A stretch of DNA of 64,000 nucleotides from Campylobacter vicugnae (GCF_002139875.1 NZ_CP018793.1:682001-746000); one strand, 5' to 3'; counted from the stretch's first letter, positions 35,258-43,924 are shown. Made by a program: numbers and translations. The notes: generated by a model from the letters alone, not told the origin.

Positions 35258-36526
35258 ATGAAAATATTGGATAAATTTAAAGAAATTTGTGCTATTCCAC
35301 ATTGTAGTTTTGATGCGTTAAAGCTTAGAGATTATCTGGTTGATTTTGCTAAAAGTAATGGGTTTAGTGTAGAAGTTGATGAGTTTGATAATATTTATGC
35401 TATTAAAGGTGAGCCAAAAATCTGCCTTCAAGCACACTATGATATGGTTTGTGTTGGAGATGCACCAAATATCGAATTAATTGATGATGGTAAAATTTTG
35501 CGAGCTAAAAATTCTAGCTTAGGTGCTGATAATGGAATTGGTGTAGCAATTATGATGGAGATGATAACTAAATTTGATAATCTTGAGTTACTTTTTAGCG
35601 CAAATGAAGAAGTAGGGCTTATAGGTGCTAATGGATTTAATAAAAAGATTAAAAGTGGTAGGCTTTTAAATTTAGATAGCGAACATGAAGATGGAGTATT
35701 TATAGGATGTGCAGCTGGTGAGTTGATAGAGGCTAAAATCCCGCTTAAAATGGTAAAATATAGCCAAAAATTATTTGAATTGAGTATAGGTAATCTACCA
35801 GGTGGCCATAGCGGTTTAGAAATTATCAAAGATATACCAAATTCGCTAAAGATTATGGCTGAGTTTATAGCTAAAAATGGCGCTAAATTAGTAAATATTG
35901 AAGGTGGCGAGAGAAGCAACTCAATTCCAGTTAATGCTAAAGCCGTAGTTATGTGTGATAAAATATCATGGATTGATAAGAGAGTCAAAGTAAAAGAGTT
36001 GGGAATTGGTAATGAAATTTTGGAGTTTGGCGATAATATTTTAGCTCTTATAAATAGCTTTGCTCAGGGCGTAAGAAGCTATGATGAGAATTTAAATATT
36101 GTGCGAGATAGTATAAATTTATCTACGATTAAAAATGAAGATGGATTTATAAAAGTTGAGTTTTTTGCTAGGTCTATGAGTGAGACTGGACTTGAGAGAA
36201 TTAAATTTGAGACAAAAACTTTGGCTAATTTAGCTGGGTTTGAAGTGAGCTTTTTTGAAAGAAGCGGAGCATGGACTCCAAATGTTGGTGAGTTTGCAAA
36301 TGTCGTTTTAGGGTTTATGCAAGAAAATAATCCTAAAGTTAAATTTCAAGCTGTTCATGCTGGACTTGAGTGCGGCGTATTTGTCGCTAAGCAAAATGGA
36401 TTAGAAGCTGCATCAATAGGGCCAAATATCTACTCTCCACATAGTATAAATGAACACTTAGAGATTGACTCACTAGAAAAAATAGCTAAAGTGGTAGAAA
36501 AAATAGTAGCATATTATCAAAATTAA
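35258..36526 (+). CDS. pepD: aminoacyl-histidine dipeptidase PepD, M20 family
   Basis: 422 residues, dinuclear-zinc M20C peptidase of the cytoplasm that cleaves dipeptides such as carnosine-type Xaa-His. Metal ligands lie in LQAHYDMVC (HxD), LGADNGIGVA (bridging Asp) and LFSANEEVGLIGA (catalytic and ligand Glu pair). GNLPGGHSGLEI is in the lid domain, and SPHSINEHLEID carries the last His ligand. It is somewhat shorter than E. coli PepD (485). Promoter at 35228; a perfect palindromic terminator follows the stop. Confidence 0.9.
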   Translation: MKILDKFKEICAIPHCSFDALKLRDYLVDFAKSNGFSVEVDEFDNIYAIKGEPKICLQAHYDMVCVGDAPNIELIDDGKILRAKNSSLGADNGIGVAIMMEMITKFDNLELLFSANEEVGLIGANGFNKKIKSGRLLNLDSEHEDGVFIGCAAGELIEAKIPLKMVKYSQKLFELSIGNLPGGHSGLEIIKDIPNSLKIMAEFIAKNGAKLVNIEGGERSNSIPVNAKAVVMCDKISWIDKRVKVKELGIGNEILEFGDNILALINSFAQGVRSYDENLNIVRDSINLSTIKNEDGFIKVEFFARSMSETGLERIKFETKTLANLAGFEVSFFERSGAWTPNVGEFANVVLGFMQENNPKVKFQAVHAGLECGVFVAKQNGLEAASIGPNIYSPHSINEHLEIDSLEKIAKVVEKIVAYYQN

Positions 36527-36555
36527 TTAAATTTGGCTTTAAAGCCAAATTTAAT
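36526..36555. terminator. bidirectional terminator between pepD and the sugar amidotransferase
   Basis: A perfect 30-base palindrome. The left arm ends TTTGGCTTT at 36540 and the right arm begins AAAGCCAAA at 36541, with T-rich and A-rich outer arms, so the structure can act on either strand. It overlaps the pepD stop and ends six bases before the stop of the convergent gene. Confidence 0.8.
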
Positions 36556-36560
36556 AAGAT

Positions 36561-37730
36561 TTAAAATTCTAATCTTTGCATAATATCTTTAAGATTATGA
36601 TCGCCTTTGATAGGTTTTATCTGCCAGATTGGATTTTTAAGCTTCCAGCCATCTTCGCATTGTTCAAACATATCACCTCTAAATTTTTCACAATATTCTA
36701 ACACTTGGCTTGGTGTTAAATCTAGATAAGAGGCCATCTTTTGCATATAAAACTCACCATATTTGCCATCAAGCTCACGCAGTAGATATTTACCTTCATC
36801 TTTAGTGATATTTTTATTTCTTAAATCATATGCTACATGGTCGCTGCACTGTCCAAAGCCAAATTTGATATATTTAAAATATTGATTAACAATAGTCATA
36901 TATGTGTCTAATTGAGAACACCTGCGATATGTGCCTAGGTCATATGGATTGACATCTTTAGGATATATGCTAAGACCTCGCTCAATAGCAAATTTGGCAT
37001 TATGCTGCATACTCCATTTGTCTGTATAATAATTTAGCCATACAGCAGTTACACCCTTTTTGGTGAGTTCATCTACTGGAACCTTGTATAAAAATAGATC
37101 TTTTAGTTCAGTCTCTTCATCCATATAGATTTCTATTGGATTATCTTTAAGAGTATTTGAATTTACGATATTTAGAGCGTTTCCGCTACTATCTTGTAGG
37201 TTATTTTTAGCACCTAGGGTAAGAGCAGCATTCTCACCTTGTAATATCATAGGGATATTAAACATATCAGCAATTATATAGGCTGAGGCATAAAGCGTGT
37301 ATTCAAGAGGTTTTACGGGATTTAGATACTCATAAAATGCTTTTTTCATCAGCTTTTTTGCTAAATTTCTATTTGGATTTATAGATATTGTCTCAAAACC
37401 ATGACGCTTTAAATTTTCAAAATTTGCTCTTCCAATTGGCGTAATATCCATCGGCTCGCAATTAACTAGTAAAACTCTAAGCCCTAAAATATCTCTAGCA
37501 TAAAATGCTTGAAATGTCGAGTCCTTGCCACCGCTAACTCCTATTACGCAATCATAAGCACCTTTGGCTTTTAGTTTTGCATTTTGAGCGATGGATTTTA
37601 ACTCATCTTCTCTAGTTTTCCAATTTATTATTTTTGATTCATCTTGCCATAGACACGCACCACAAATTCCGTTTTTAAAAACTACCCCCGGGCGAGTATT
37701 TGGCTGCAGGCATCTGCTGCAATATTCCAT
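36561..37730 (-). CDS. N-acetyl sugar amidotransferase (PseA/PtmG-like), copy 1
   Basis: 389 residues. A zinc-ribbon-like N terminus has paired cysteines C4/C7 and C23/C26 (EYCSRC, GICGAC), then an ATP pyrophosphatase PP-loop CVIGVSGGKDSTFQAF. Members of this family convert an N-acetyl group of bacterial nonulosonic (pseudaminic/legionaminic) acid sugars to an acetamidino group, used on flagellins and surface glycans. The substrate here is unproven. No other nonulosonate genes are adjacent. GAGGT precedes the ATG. The leader between hpf and this gene holds a G10 tract (C10 on the coding strand) embedded in a terminator, which may phase-vary its expression. A paralogue is at 49258. Confidence 0.87.
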   Translation of the reverse strand: MEYCSRCLQPNTRPGVVFKNGICGACLWQDESKIINWKTREDELKSIAQNAKLKAKGAYDCVIGVSGGKDSTFQAFYARDILGLRVLLVNCEPMDITPIGRANFENLKRHGFETISINPNRNLAKKLMKKAFYEYLNPVKPLEYTLYASAYIIADMFNIPMILQGENAALTLGAKNNLQDSSGNALNIVNSNTLKDNPIEIYMDEETELKDLFLYKVPVDELTKKGVTAVWLNYYTDKWSMQHNAKFAIERGLSIYPKDVNPYDLGTYRRCSQLDTYMTIVNQYFKYIKFGFGQCSDHVAYDLRNKNITKDEGKYLLRELDGKYGEFYMQKMASYLDLTPSQVLEYCEKFRGDMFEQCEDGWKLKNPIWQIKPIKGDHNLKDIMQRLEF

Positions 37731-37759
37731 TATATACCTCTATAAAATTAAATTAAAAT

Positions 37760-37801
37760 AAAAAAAAAGGGGGGGGGGTAGGCGGACTACCTCCCTTTTT
37801 T
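37760..37801 (-). terminator. terminator after hpf with a homopolymeric right arm
   Basis: On the minus strand six A and GGGAGGTAG pair with CTACC followed by a C run and then nine T: a stem of GGTAG/CTACC, one A-C mismatch, GGG/CCC, a TCCGC loop and a strong T tail. It starts about 15 bases after the hpf stop. The C run (10) is longer than the stem needs, so four C separate stem and T tail; changes in tract length should change how well it terminates. Confidence 0.7.
37769..37778 (+). repeat. G10 homopolymer, candidate phase-variation tract
   Basis: Ten consecutive G (C10 on the gene's strand), directly followed on the other side by nine A, in the 85-base gap between hpf and amidotransferase copy 1. 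G runs of eight or more are the usual hypermutable contingency tracts of Campylobacter; in a genome this AT-rich, such runs are very unlikely by chance. Confidence 0.9.
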
Positions 37802-37815
37802 AAAAGTTTTAGATA

Positions 37816-38343
37816 TTAGTATAGACCAAATTTTCCATCATTTCTTTTGTATAGAACGCGCATTTTAGCATCCATATCATTAAATACATAAAATTGCGCA
37901 CCGCTATCTTTTAATTTAGTTAAAGCCTCTTCAACTTCCATTGGTTTATATAATTCAAGTTCAGTTGGTATAATCTCATCAGCACCTTCGATTGATACTT
38001 CATCAGCTATAACTCTAGATTCTTTTAGTTCATCGCTATTTTTATGAGTTACTAGTTTATCATGATGTCTGCGAAGAACCTTGCTAGCTCTATCAAGAGC
38101 TAAATCGATTGCAGCGTATAGATCTTTATCTTTTTGGCGGATTACTATTGTGTCTTTTTTGGCTAAATTAATAGCAAACTCTACATCAAAACCTTTTTTG
38201 CCATTTCTCTCATCAGCTGAGATTATGGCTTTAGCTGAGATTATATCTAAATTATATTTGCTAAGTGCATCAAATGCGCTATCACAATAGCTTTTGATAG
38301 ATTCAGTTAGCTCAAATTGTCTACCTACTATACTTGTATTCAT
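37816..38343 (-). CDS. hpf: ribosome hibernation promoting factor, long form
   Basis: 175 residues. The N-terminal HPF/RaiA domain (about 1-95; MNTSIVGRQFELTESIKSYC and IVIRQKDKDLYAAIDLALD) sits in the tRNA path of the 30S subunit. A linker leads to the C-terminal dimerisation domain (about 118-175; KPMEVEEALTKLKDSGAQFYVF, ending NDGKFGLY), which joins ribosomes into 100S dimers. The long form alone is the usual arrangement in this phylum. AAGGAGA precedes the ATG, with a TAAAAT -10 match about 30 bases upstream. The terminator downstream carries the G10 tract. Confidence 0.92.
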   Translation of the reverse strand: MNTSIVGRQFELTESIKSYCDSAFDALSKYNLDIISAKAIISADERNGKKGFDVEFAINLAKKDTIVIRQKDKDLYAAIDLALDRASKVLRRHHDKLVTHKNSDELKESRVIADEVSIEGADEIIPTELELYKPMEVEEALTKLKDSGAQFYVFNDMDAKMRVLYKRNDGKFGLY

Positions 38344-38392
38344 AGTATTCTCCTTTGAAAAATTTACGCTATTTTAGCATAAGTATCCTTAT

Positions 38393-38833
38393 TTAGGGCT
38401 TTTGAGTGGTTATTTTGCTTATTTTTATAGGAGTTATGGCTAGATTTGGATTGGTTTGAACCATAGTGTGCATTATGGCTGATTGGATATTTTGAGTAGT
38501 TGTATCTATCTCATGCCAAATTTTATCTACACACGAAGATGGCCTTTTACCGCCTATATATTTTATTGTTACTTGGGATTTTAAAATGTAGTTTTGATTA
38601 TCTGGATAGTATAGAATAAATTTGCTAGGACAGCTTGTATCAAAGTCATTTCGTTGAATTTGAGCTATGGCATTTTGTGTAGCTGAGATGGCTATTAGTT
38701 TAGCTTGTGAGTGGATGTAGAGCTGGTTTGTAATAGATGTTGCTGTAGATGTAAGCGTTATAGTATTTAATGCTAAGGCAGATATAGCAACTATAAAAAC
38801 AATAGCTAAAATAAGGCTAAATCCATCTCTCAT
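38393..38833 (-). CDS. minor pseudopilin, PilX/GspK-like
   Basis: 146 residues. The N terminus MRDGFSLILAIVFIVAISAL is a type IV prepilin signal: cleavage after G4, with Phe at +1. The usual Glu at +5 is replaced by Leu, a feature of the tip pseudopilin class (GspK). The rest is a small globular domain with two cysteines (DTSCPSK, PSSCVDK) that may form a disulfide. It is last of three overlapping pseudopilin genes and probably belongs to the DNA-uptake (Cts) apparatus of Campylobacter, which also places pseudopilins near fliW. Confidence 0.75.
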   Translation of the reverse strand: MRDGFSLILAIVFIVAISALALNTITLTSTATSITNQLYIHSQAKLIAISATQNAIAQIQRNDFDTSCPSKFILYYPDNQNYILKSQVTIKYIGGKRPSSCVDKIWHEIDTTTQNIQSAIMHTMVQTNPNLAITPIKISKITTQKP

Positions 38834-39615
38834 ATGCTGCTACTTTTACAAAGTTCTACATTATCAATATCAAATAAACATAGTCTAAAAATAGTATTTG
38901 CGCCGCTTTGTTTTATATTAAATGAGCTAATATTATTTGCTAAGATATTGCTTCTTATTGGTGTGTTTAGATTATTTGGGCTAAATTCTCTTAGATATAG
39001 TGTATTATTTTGTAGTTTTAGTGATATTAGATTATGGCTTAGATAGTAAATTTCACTTATAAAAAGTGGCTGATTTTCTCTTTTTATAGTAATTTTATCA
39101 CTATTTGCATCTAATATCTTATATGCATTTTGATAGATATTATCGCTACCTTTAAAGATAATTCTTATATCATTATTATTAAAATTTAGATTGCTTATTA
39201 TACTATCTTTTTGATTAGAGTTAAAAATACTTAATGGTGAGGTTAGATTTATAAGATCAGATGTAATTTTTATATCATTTATATCTACATAGCCGCTCCA
39301 ATTAAATTTACTACTACTATTTTGACGACAATCTAAGCTTTGATTAAACCATATAAATTCATCTGAATTTGCAGTAGAATCAAGTGGTAGAATTTGGCTA
39401 TTATTTTTTATAGATATGGACTCTTTAATGCTTTGCTGGAGGTAATTTTCTATAATTAGCATAGTATTTATAGCGTTTGATTCTAATCTAGTAATTGCTA
39501 AACTTTTAAGATAATTACTGTGTAAGGAGTGATAAATTTGAATTATTACGCCTATTAAAATAGTTCCTACAACTATAGCAAGTATCATTTCAAGTAGGCT
39601 AAATGCTTTTTTCAT
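38830..39615 (-). CDS. pseudopilin with prepilin-type N terminus
   Basis: 261 residues. MKKAFSLLEMILAIVVGTIL has the prepilin cleavage site (after A4, Phe +1, Glu +5) and the hydrophobic assembly helix. The remainder is a strand-rich globular domain ending VELCKSSSI. Likely a minor pseudopilin of the PilW/GspJ type for the competence system. It overlaps both neighbours by four bases. dprA, at the left end of the window, fits the same process. Confidence 0.78.
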   Translation of the reverse strand: MKKAFSLLEMILAIVVGTILIGVIIQIYHSLHSNYLKSLAITRLESNAINTMLIIENYLQQSIKESISIKNNSQILPLDSTANSDEFIWFNQSLDCRQNSSSKFNWSGYVDINDIKITSDLINLTSPLSIFNSNQKDSIISNLNFNNNDIRIIFKGSDNIYQNAYKILDANSDKITIKRENQPLFISEIYYLSHNLISLKLQNNTLYLREFSPNNLNTPIRSNILANNISSFNIKQSGANTIFRLCLFDIDNVELCKSSSI

Positions 39616-40178
39616 GGTTTTGTTGGAGCAGGGATTATTAGGCTTTTAATTAGCGGTTCGCCAATATTGTAACTATATGCTTTTAGTATAATTGGTTGAT
39701 TATTTGCTTTGGTAGTTATAGTTATTTGAACTGTATCGCTTGGGGTATATTTTATAGTGTTATTTAACCTAAATCCATCTATAAATCCAACGCTTATTTT
39801 ATAATCTAAATTTAATAAATTCTTTGAATTAATCCCAGCTTTTAACTCTTTGCTATCTTGGTTAAATCCATTTATGCTATTTTTAGCCATATTTATACTA
39901 TTTGGTAAGATAGCAGATATATGTCTGCTAGTTAGCGAATTAGATGGGATTTCATTGCTGTGATAGATAGGCTGTGCTAAGGCTGGACTTATGCTATCGT
40001 TCCAAGGATGAGTCATTATATTTAGTAGTTTGGTGTAGCTTGAAGTAATAGCTTCAGATAGAATTATATCCATACTACTTTTATATGAGCTTTGCAATAT
40101 AGCCGGAAGTGATGAGAGTGCAATAGAGATAATAATAATAGAAAGAATCAACTCAATAGATGAAAAAGCGTAACGCAT
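39612..40178 (-). CDS. pseudopilin with prepilin-type N terminus, first of three
   Basis: 188 residues from ATG 40178. MRYAFSSIELILSIIIISIAL shows the prepilin site (after A4, Phe +1, Glu +5). The frame is open nine codons further upstream, but those codons are the arms of the fliW terminator hairpin, so the shorter start is preferred even though the ribosome site is weak. Probably a PilV/GspI-type minor pseudopilin. It lies 39 bases downstream of fliW on the same strand. Confidence 0.75.
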   Translation of the reverse strand: MRYAFSSIELILSIIIISIALSSLPAILQSSYKSSMDIILSEAITSSYTKLLNIMTHPWNDSISPALAQPIYHSNEIPSNSLTSRHISAILPNSINMAKNSINGFNQDSKELKAGINSKNLLNLDYKISVGFIDGFRLNNTIKYTPSDTVQITITTKANNQPIILKAYSYNIGEPLIKSLIIPAPTKP

Positions 40179-40187
40179 AGATATATC

Positions 40188-40205
40188 GTGGCTCAAAAGA
40201 GCCAC
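40188..40205 (-). terminator. hairpin after fliW
   Basis: GTGGCTC and GAGCCAC pair perfectly over seven bases with a four-base loop, 12 bases after the fliW stop. The T tail is weak, so it may only attenuate transcription into the pseudopilin genes. Confidence 0.6.
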
Positions 40206-40216
40206 TTACAAATTAG

Positions 40217-40606
40217 TTATTGTTTTTGAACATATTTACTTATTTTTTCTGCTTGACCAAAATTTGGATAATAGCGATTATCTAAAACGATTTGTGCTAA
40301 AGTAGCAGATGTTGTATTGCAAAGTACTGGAGCTAAGAAATTTACAGTAGATTCTTCAATTGGGCTACTAATAGCAACGATTGCATATAGCTCTAATTTA
40401 GAATTCTCATCTATTTCAAGTAGATTTTTATATGGAGTTGGAATATCAAATTCATAATCTGGACGAAGCGCATATGGGTTGATCATGGTAAAAGATGTTT
40501 TGCTATCTACATCTTGCATTTTAACAAAAAAATCATCAATTTTGGTTACTTCAACCTCTTTGATGTTTTCAAATCCAGGGATAGGGTTTTTAACAGAATA
40601 TTTCAC
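40217..40606 (-). CDS. fliW: flagellar assembly factor FliW
   Basis: 129 residues. FliW binds the translational regulator CsrA and flagellin, so it links flagellin level to flagellin translation in the cytoplasm. The core segments IPGFENIKEV, YALRPDYEFDIP and VNFLAPVLCNT fit the family, as does the length. It is divergent from bamD, as fliW is from the bamD/lon pair in C. jejuni. A candidate sigma-54 promoter overlapping a sigma-70 extended -10 lies at 40638-40657. Confidence 0.9.
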   Translation of the reverse strand: MKYSVKNPIPGFENIKEVEVTKIDDFFVKMQDVDSKTSFTMINPYALRPDYEFDIPTPYKNLLEIDENSKLELYAIVAISSPIEESTVNFLAPVLCNTTSATLAQIVLDNRYYPNFGQAEKISKYVQKQ

Positions 40607-40637
40607 TTTACTCTCCTTTAAATTTGGGTTTAGTGTT

Positions 40638-40657
40638 ATTGTAGCATTTTTTATTCC
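40638..40657 (-). promoter_or_regulatory. fliW promoter: extended -10 overlapping a sigma-54-like site
   Basis: On the minus strand TTTGGAATAAAAAATGCTAC holds GG and GC separated by exactly ten bases, as sigma-54 requires, with a good -24 (TTTGGAA) and a fair -12 (ATGCTA). The same bases continue as TGCTACAAT, an extended sigma-70 -10. Either factor could start transcription about 30 bases before the fliW ATG. Confidence 0.45.
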
Positions 40658-40727
40658 AAATTCATAGACTTTATGAGTAAATAATATAATTTTTTATTGA
40701 TAATGTATAAATTTACCAAAATATTGC

Positions 40728-40733
40728 TATAAT
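40728..40733 (+). promoter_or_regulatory. extended -10 box for bamD-lon
   Basis: TGCTATAAT, a textbook extended -10, 32 bases before the bamD ATG. Confidence 0.7.
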
Positions 40734-40764
40734 CACCAAATTTTAATATAATAAGGAACAAAGT

Positions 40765-41412
40765 ATGAGAATAAAATTTAAATCTGCTATTTTTGTCTTA
40801 TCTTTGACTTTGCTAGCTGGTTGTGGAGCTAAAAAAGATAATGAATTATATAATCTCACTCCAGATCAGTGGTATAATCAAATTTTAAATGATATCAAAG
40901 ATGCTGATTTAGAATCAGCTGATAAGCACTATATCTCATTTGCTAGTGAGCATATAGCTAGTCCATATCTAGAGCAGGTTTTAATGATTTTAGCTAATGC
41001 TCATGTAGATGAAGAAGAGTATAAAATGGCAAATTTCTATCTAGATGAATATATTAAAAAGTATGGAACAAAAAAGAGTATAGAGTATATTCAATATTTA
41101 AAGATTAAGGCAAATTTTGATTCATTTTCTAAGCCAAATCGTAATCAAAAATTAGTTCAAGATAGTATTGCTCAGATTAATGAGTTTTTAAAAAACTATC
41201 CAAATACTCAGTATAGAGCGCTTTTAGAGACTATGTTGATTAAATTTAGATTGGCTGATTATTATTTAAATGTAGAAATTCAAGAACTTTACAATAAGCT
41301 TGATAGAGAAGACTCAGCTAAGATATATCAAGAAAAAATTGATAATTCACCACTAAATGATATTAATTCTACTAAGGCAAAACTACCTTGGTATATGACT
41401 CCATTTGAATAA
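40765..41412 (+). CDS. bamD: outer membrane assembly lipoprotein BamD
   Basis: 215 residues. The signal MRIKFKSAIFVLSLTLLAGC has lipobox LAGC. The mature part is all helical TPR-like repeats (SADKHYISFASEHIASPY, MANFYLDEYIKKYG, AQINEFLKNYPNTQYR), as in BamD/YfiO. It is the periplasmic lipoprotein of the BAM machine that inserts outer-membrane beta-barrels. It lies eight bases before lon and shares its promoter; this pair is conserved in Campylobacter. Confidence 0.88.
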   Translation: MRIKFKSAIFVLSLTLLAGCGAKKDNELYNLTPDQWYNQILNDIKDADLESADKHYISFASEHIASPYLEQVLMILANAHVDEEEYKMANFYLDEYIKKYGTKKSIEYIQYLKIKANFDSFSKPNRNQKLVQDSIAQINEFLKNYPNTQYRALLETMLIKFRLADYYLNVEIQELYNKLDREDSAKIYQEKIDNSPLNDINSTKAKLPWYMTPFE

Positions 41413-41420
41413 GGAATATA

Positions 41421-43790
41421 ATGAGTATAGCTAATTTACCAATTATAGTTGAAGATGAGTTATTTTTATATCCTTTTATGATTACTCCAATATTTTTAAA
41501 TGATGAGAGAAATATTAAAGCACTAGACTTAGCCTTAAGAGATGATAGTCCAGTTATGATAGTTTGCTCTAAGCCTTCAAGAGGAGGTGAGAGAGAATTT
41601 GATTCTATCTATGAGTATGGTGTAATAGGTAATGTTATGAGACGAGTTACTATGCCCGATGGTAGAGTTAAGATCTTGTTTCAAGGATTAAATAGAGGTA
41701 AAATCATATCTGCAATAGATATAGATCCGCTCATAGCTCAAGTAGATACTGTAATTTTAGATGAGTATGATATAAATAGAATAAAAGCTAGTCTAAGTGT
41801 ATTAAAAGAGAGTGTAAAAAGCTTAAGTTTATTAAATCACTTCTTTCCACCAGATCTTCTTCGTACCATTGATGATAGCAATGAGGCTAGCAGGGTTTGC
41901 GATCTTGTGTGTAGTGCTTTACATCTTAAAAAAGATGTAGCTTATAACTTTTTTATCCAAACAGATTTAGAGCAAAAAATATTAGATATTATAGAGTATC
42001 TAAATGCTCAAATAGAGACAAATAAACTTCAAAAAGAGATAAAAACTAAAGTAAGCTCTAGAATCGATAGAGCTAATAAAGAGTATTTTTTAAAAGAACA
42101 ACTAAAAGAAATTCAGCGTGAATTAGGTATAGATTTAGATAAAGAAGCTCAAATTACACAGTATAAAGAGAGACTTGAAGCTAAGCGTGAATTTATGAGC
42201 GAAGATGCCTATAAAGAGATTAATAAAAATATATCAAAATTGAGTAAAATGCATACAGATAGTGCTGAATCTAGTATGACTAGCAGCTATTTGGATTGGG
42301 CTTTAGATATGCCTTTTGGTAGCTTTAGTTCTAAAAAATTAACTGTAAAAGATGTTCAAAAAGAGCTTGATAAAGATCATTTTGGGCTTATAAAGCCAAA
42401 AAGTAGAATTATAGAGTATTTTGGACTTAAAGAGCTTTTGCATAGTAGAGGATTAGAAGATAATAAAGGGGCAATTTTATGCTTTGTAGGGCCTCCTGGA
42501 ATTGGTAAGACAAGTTTAGCAAATTCAATCTCAAATGCATTAAAAAGAGAGCTAGTGCGTATAGCTCTTGGTGGGTTAGAAGATGTAAATGAGTTACGCG
42601 GACATCGTCGCACATATATAGGTGCAATGCCAGGAAGGATAGTGCAAGGCTTAATTGAAGCAAAAAGTATGAATCCAGTAGTGGTATTAGATGAGATAGA
42701 TAAGATTGCAAGATCATATAAAGGCGACCCGACTGCTGTATTGCTTGAGATATTAGACCCTGAACAAAATAGTAAATTTCGTGATTATTATTTAAATTTC
42801 CATATAGATTTAAGCAAAGTAATATTTATAGCTACGGCAAATGATGCTAGTGCTATACCGGCTCCACTTCGTGATAGAATGGAGTTTATTTGGTTAAATA
42901 GCTATACACCACAAGAAAAATTTGAGATAGCAAAGAGATATTTATGGCCAAATGAGCTTAAAAAGCATGGATTGCAAAGTAGTGAAGTAATGATTAAAAA
43001 AGATGCTCTTAATTTATTAATTAGCGATTATACTAGAGAGAGTGGTGTGAGAAATTTACGCCATAGAATAGCTGATATATTACGAAAATCTGCCTTAGAG
43101 ATATTAAATAATCAAACACAAAAAATAGTAATTACAACAAAAAATTTAGAAAATTATCTTGATAAAAAAGTTTTTGAAATTGAGATTGTAAGCAAAAAAA
43201 ATGAAATAGGTATAGCAAATGGCCTTGCATGGACAGCAGTTGGCGGAGATGTGTTAAAAATAGAAGCATTAAAGATAAAAGGCAAGGGTACTATGCAAAT
43301 CACTGGTCAGTTAGGCGATGTGATGAAGGAGTCTGCTACAATAGCTTTTAGTCTTGTAAAGAGTCTGATAGATAAGGGCGAAATTTCTATTCCAAAAAAT
43401 TTAATTCAAATAGATAAAGAAGGCGAACAAAAAGCTGTATATGATAGCTATGATTTACATATACATGTACCAGAAGGTGCTACGCCAAAAGATGGCCCAA
43501 GCGCAGGAATTACAATGAGTGTTGTTATTGCTTCAATTTTAAGCGATACTCCAATTTATAGCAATGTTGCAATGACTGGAGAGATTACTTTAAGTGGAAA
43601 AGTATTGCCAATTGGCGGGTTAAAAGAGAAGCTAATTGCAGCTTATAAAGCAGGAGTTGCAAAAGCAATAATCCCACGTAAAAATTATGATAGAGATTTA
43701 AAAGATATCCCAAATCAGGTTTTAGATAATATGGAAATTATCGCTGTTGATACAATTGTAGATGTGTTAAAAGCTGCACTTGTAAAATAA
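41421..43790 (+). CDS. lon: ATP-dependent protease Lon
   Basis: 789 residues. N-terminal LON substrate domain (about 1-200), coiled coil, AAA+ module with Walker A GPPGIGKTSLAN near residue 356 and Walker B PVVVLDEIDKI, then the protease domain with the Ser-Lys dyad: Ser in PKDGPSAGITM near residue 695 and Lys in LSGKVLPIGGLKEKL. It degrades misfolded and regulatory proteins in the cytoplasm. Length and motifs are normal. Co-transcribed with bamD. Confidence 0.97.
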   Translation: MSIANLPIIVEDELFLYPFMITPIFLNDERNIKALDLALRDDSPVMIVCSKPSRGGEREFDSIYEYGVIGNVMRRVTMPDGRVKILFQGLNRGKIISAIDIDPLIAQVDTVILDEYDINRIKASLSVLKESVKSLSLLNHFFPPDLLRTIDDSNEASRVCDLVCSALHLKKDVAYNFFIQTDLEQKILDIIEYLNAQIETNKLQKEIKTKVSSRIDRANKEYFLKEQLKEIQRELGIDLDKEAQITQYKERLEAKREFMSEDAYKEINKNISKLSKMHTDSAESSMTSSYLDWALDMPFGSFSSKKLTVKDVQKELDKDHFGLIKPKSRIIEYFGLKELLHSRGLEDNKGAILCFVGPPGIGKTSLANSISNALKRELVRIALGGLEDVNELRGHRRTYIGAMPGRIVQGLIEAKSMNPVVVLDEIDKIARSYKGDPTAVLLEILDPEQNSKFRDYYLNFHIDLSKVIFIATANDASAIPAPLRDRMEFIWLNSYTPQEKFEIAKRYLWPNELKKHGLQSSEVMIKKDALNLLISDYTRESGVRNLRHRIADILRKSALEILNNQTQKIVITTKNLENYLDKKVFEIEIVSKKNEIGIANGLAWTAVGGDVLKIEALKIKGKGTMQITGQLGDVMKESATIAFSLVKSLIDKGEISIPKNLIQIDKEGEQKAVYDSYDLHIHVPEGATPKDGPSAGITMSVVIASILSDTPIYSNVAMTGEITLSGKVLPIGGLKEKLIAAYKAGVAKAIIPRKNYDRDLKDIPNQVLDNMEIIAVDTIVDVLKAALVK

Positions 43791-43842
43791 ATTTAGCTTT
43801 AAATCAAATTTGGAACTAAAATTAGGATATAAATTTATATAT

Positions 43843-43858
43843 AATAATTTTTATTATT
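43843..43858. promoter_or_regulatory. possible Fur/PerR-type operator upstream of katA
   Basis: AATAAT-TTTT-ATTATT is a small AT-rich palindrome about 67 bases before the katA ATG. PerR is the known repressor of katA in C. jejuni and recognises AT-rich palindromes. The gap is so AT-rich that a chance match is quite possible. Confidence 0.3.
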
Positions 43859-43924
43859 TACCAAATATTATTTATATTTAGATACTATTTTGCCATAGAT
43901 TTAATTTATCAAAAAGGAAATCAT

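Noticed and set aside
35437-35988. Minus-strand 183-codon open frame opposite pepD
   Set aside because: Shadow of an intact M20 peptidase; hydrophobic, low-complexity translation.
36561-37730. PP-loop proteins as queuosine or tRNA thiolation enzymes
   Set aside because: Both have the long CxxC-CxxC plus SGGKDSTFQ layout and about 380 residues of sugar amidotransferases, unlike QueC, TtcA or MnmA.
38393-40178. A full type II secretion or type IV pilus locus
   Set aside because: Only three pseudopilins are present; no ATPase, platform protein or secretin in the window. A dispersed competence set is more likely.
43843-43858. Firm PerR box at katA
   Set aside because: The palindrome is only six bases per arm in a nearly pure AT gap, so it is listed only at low confidence.
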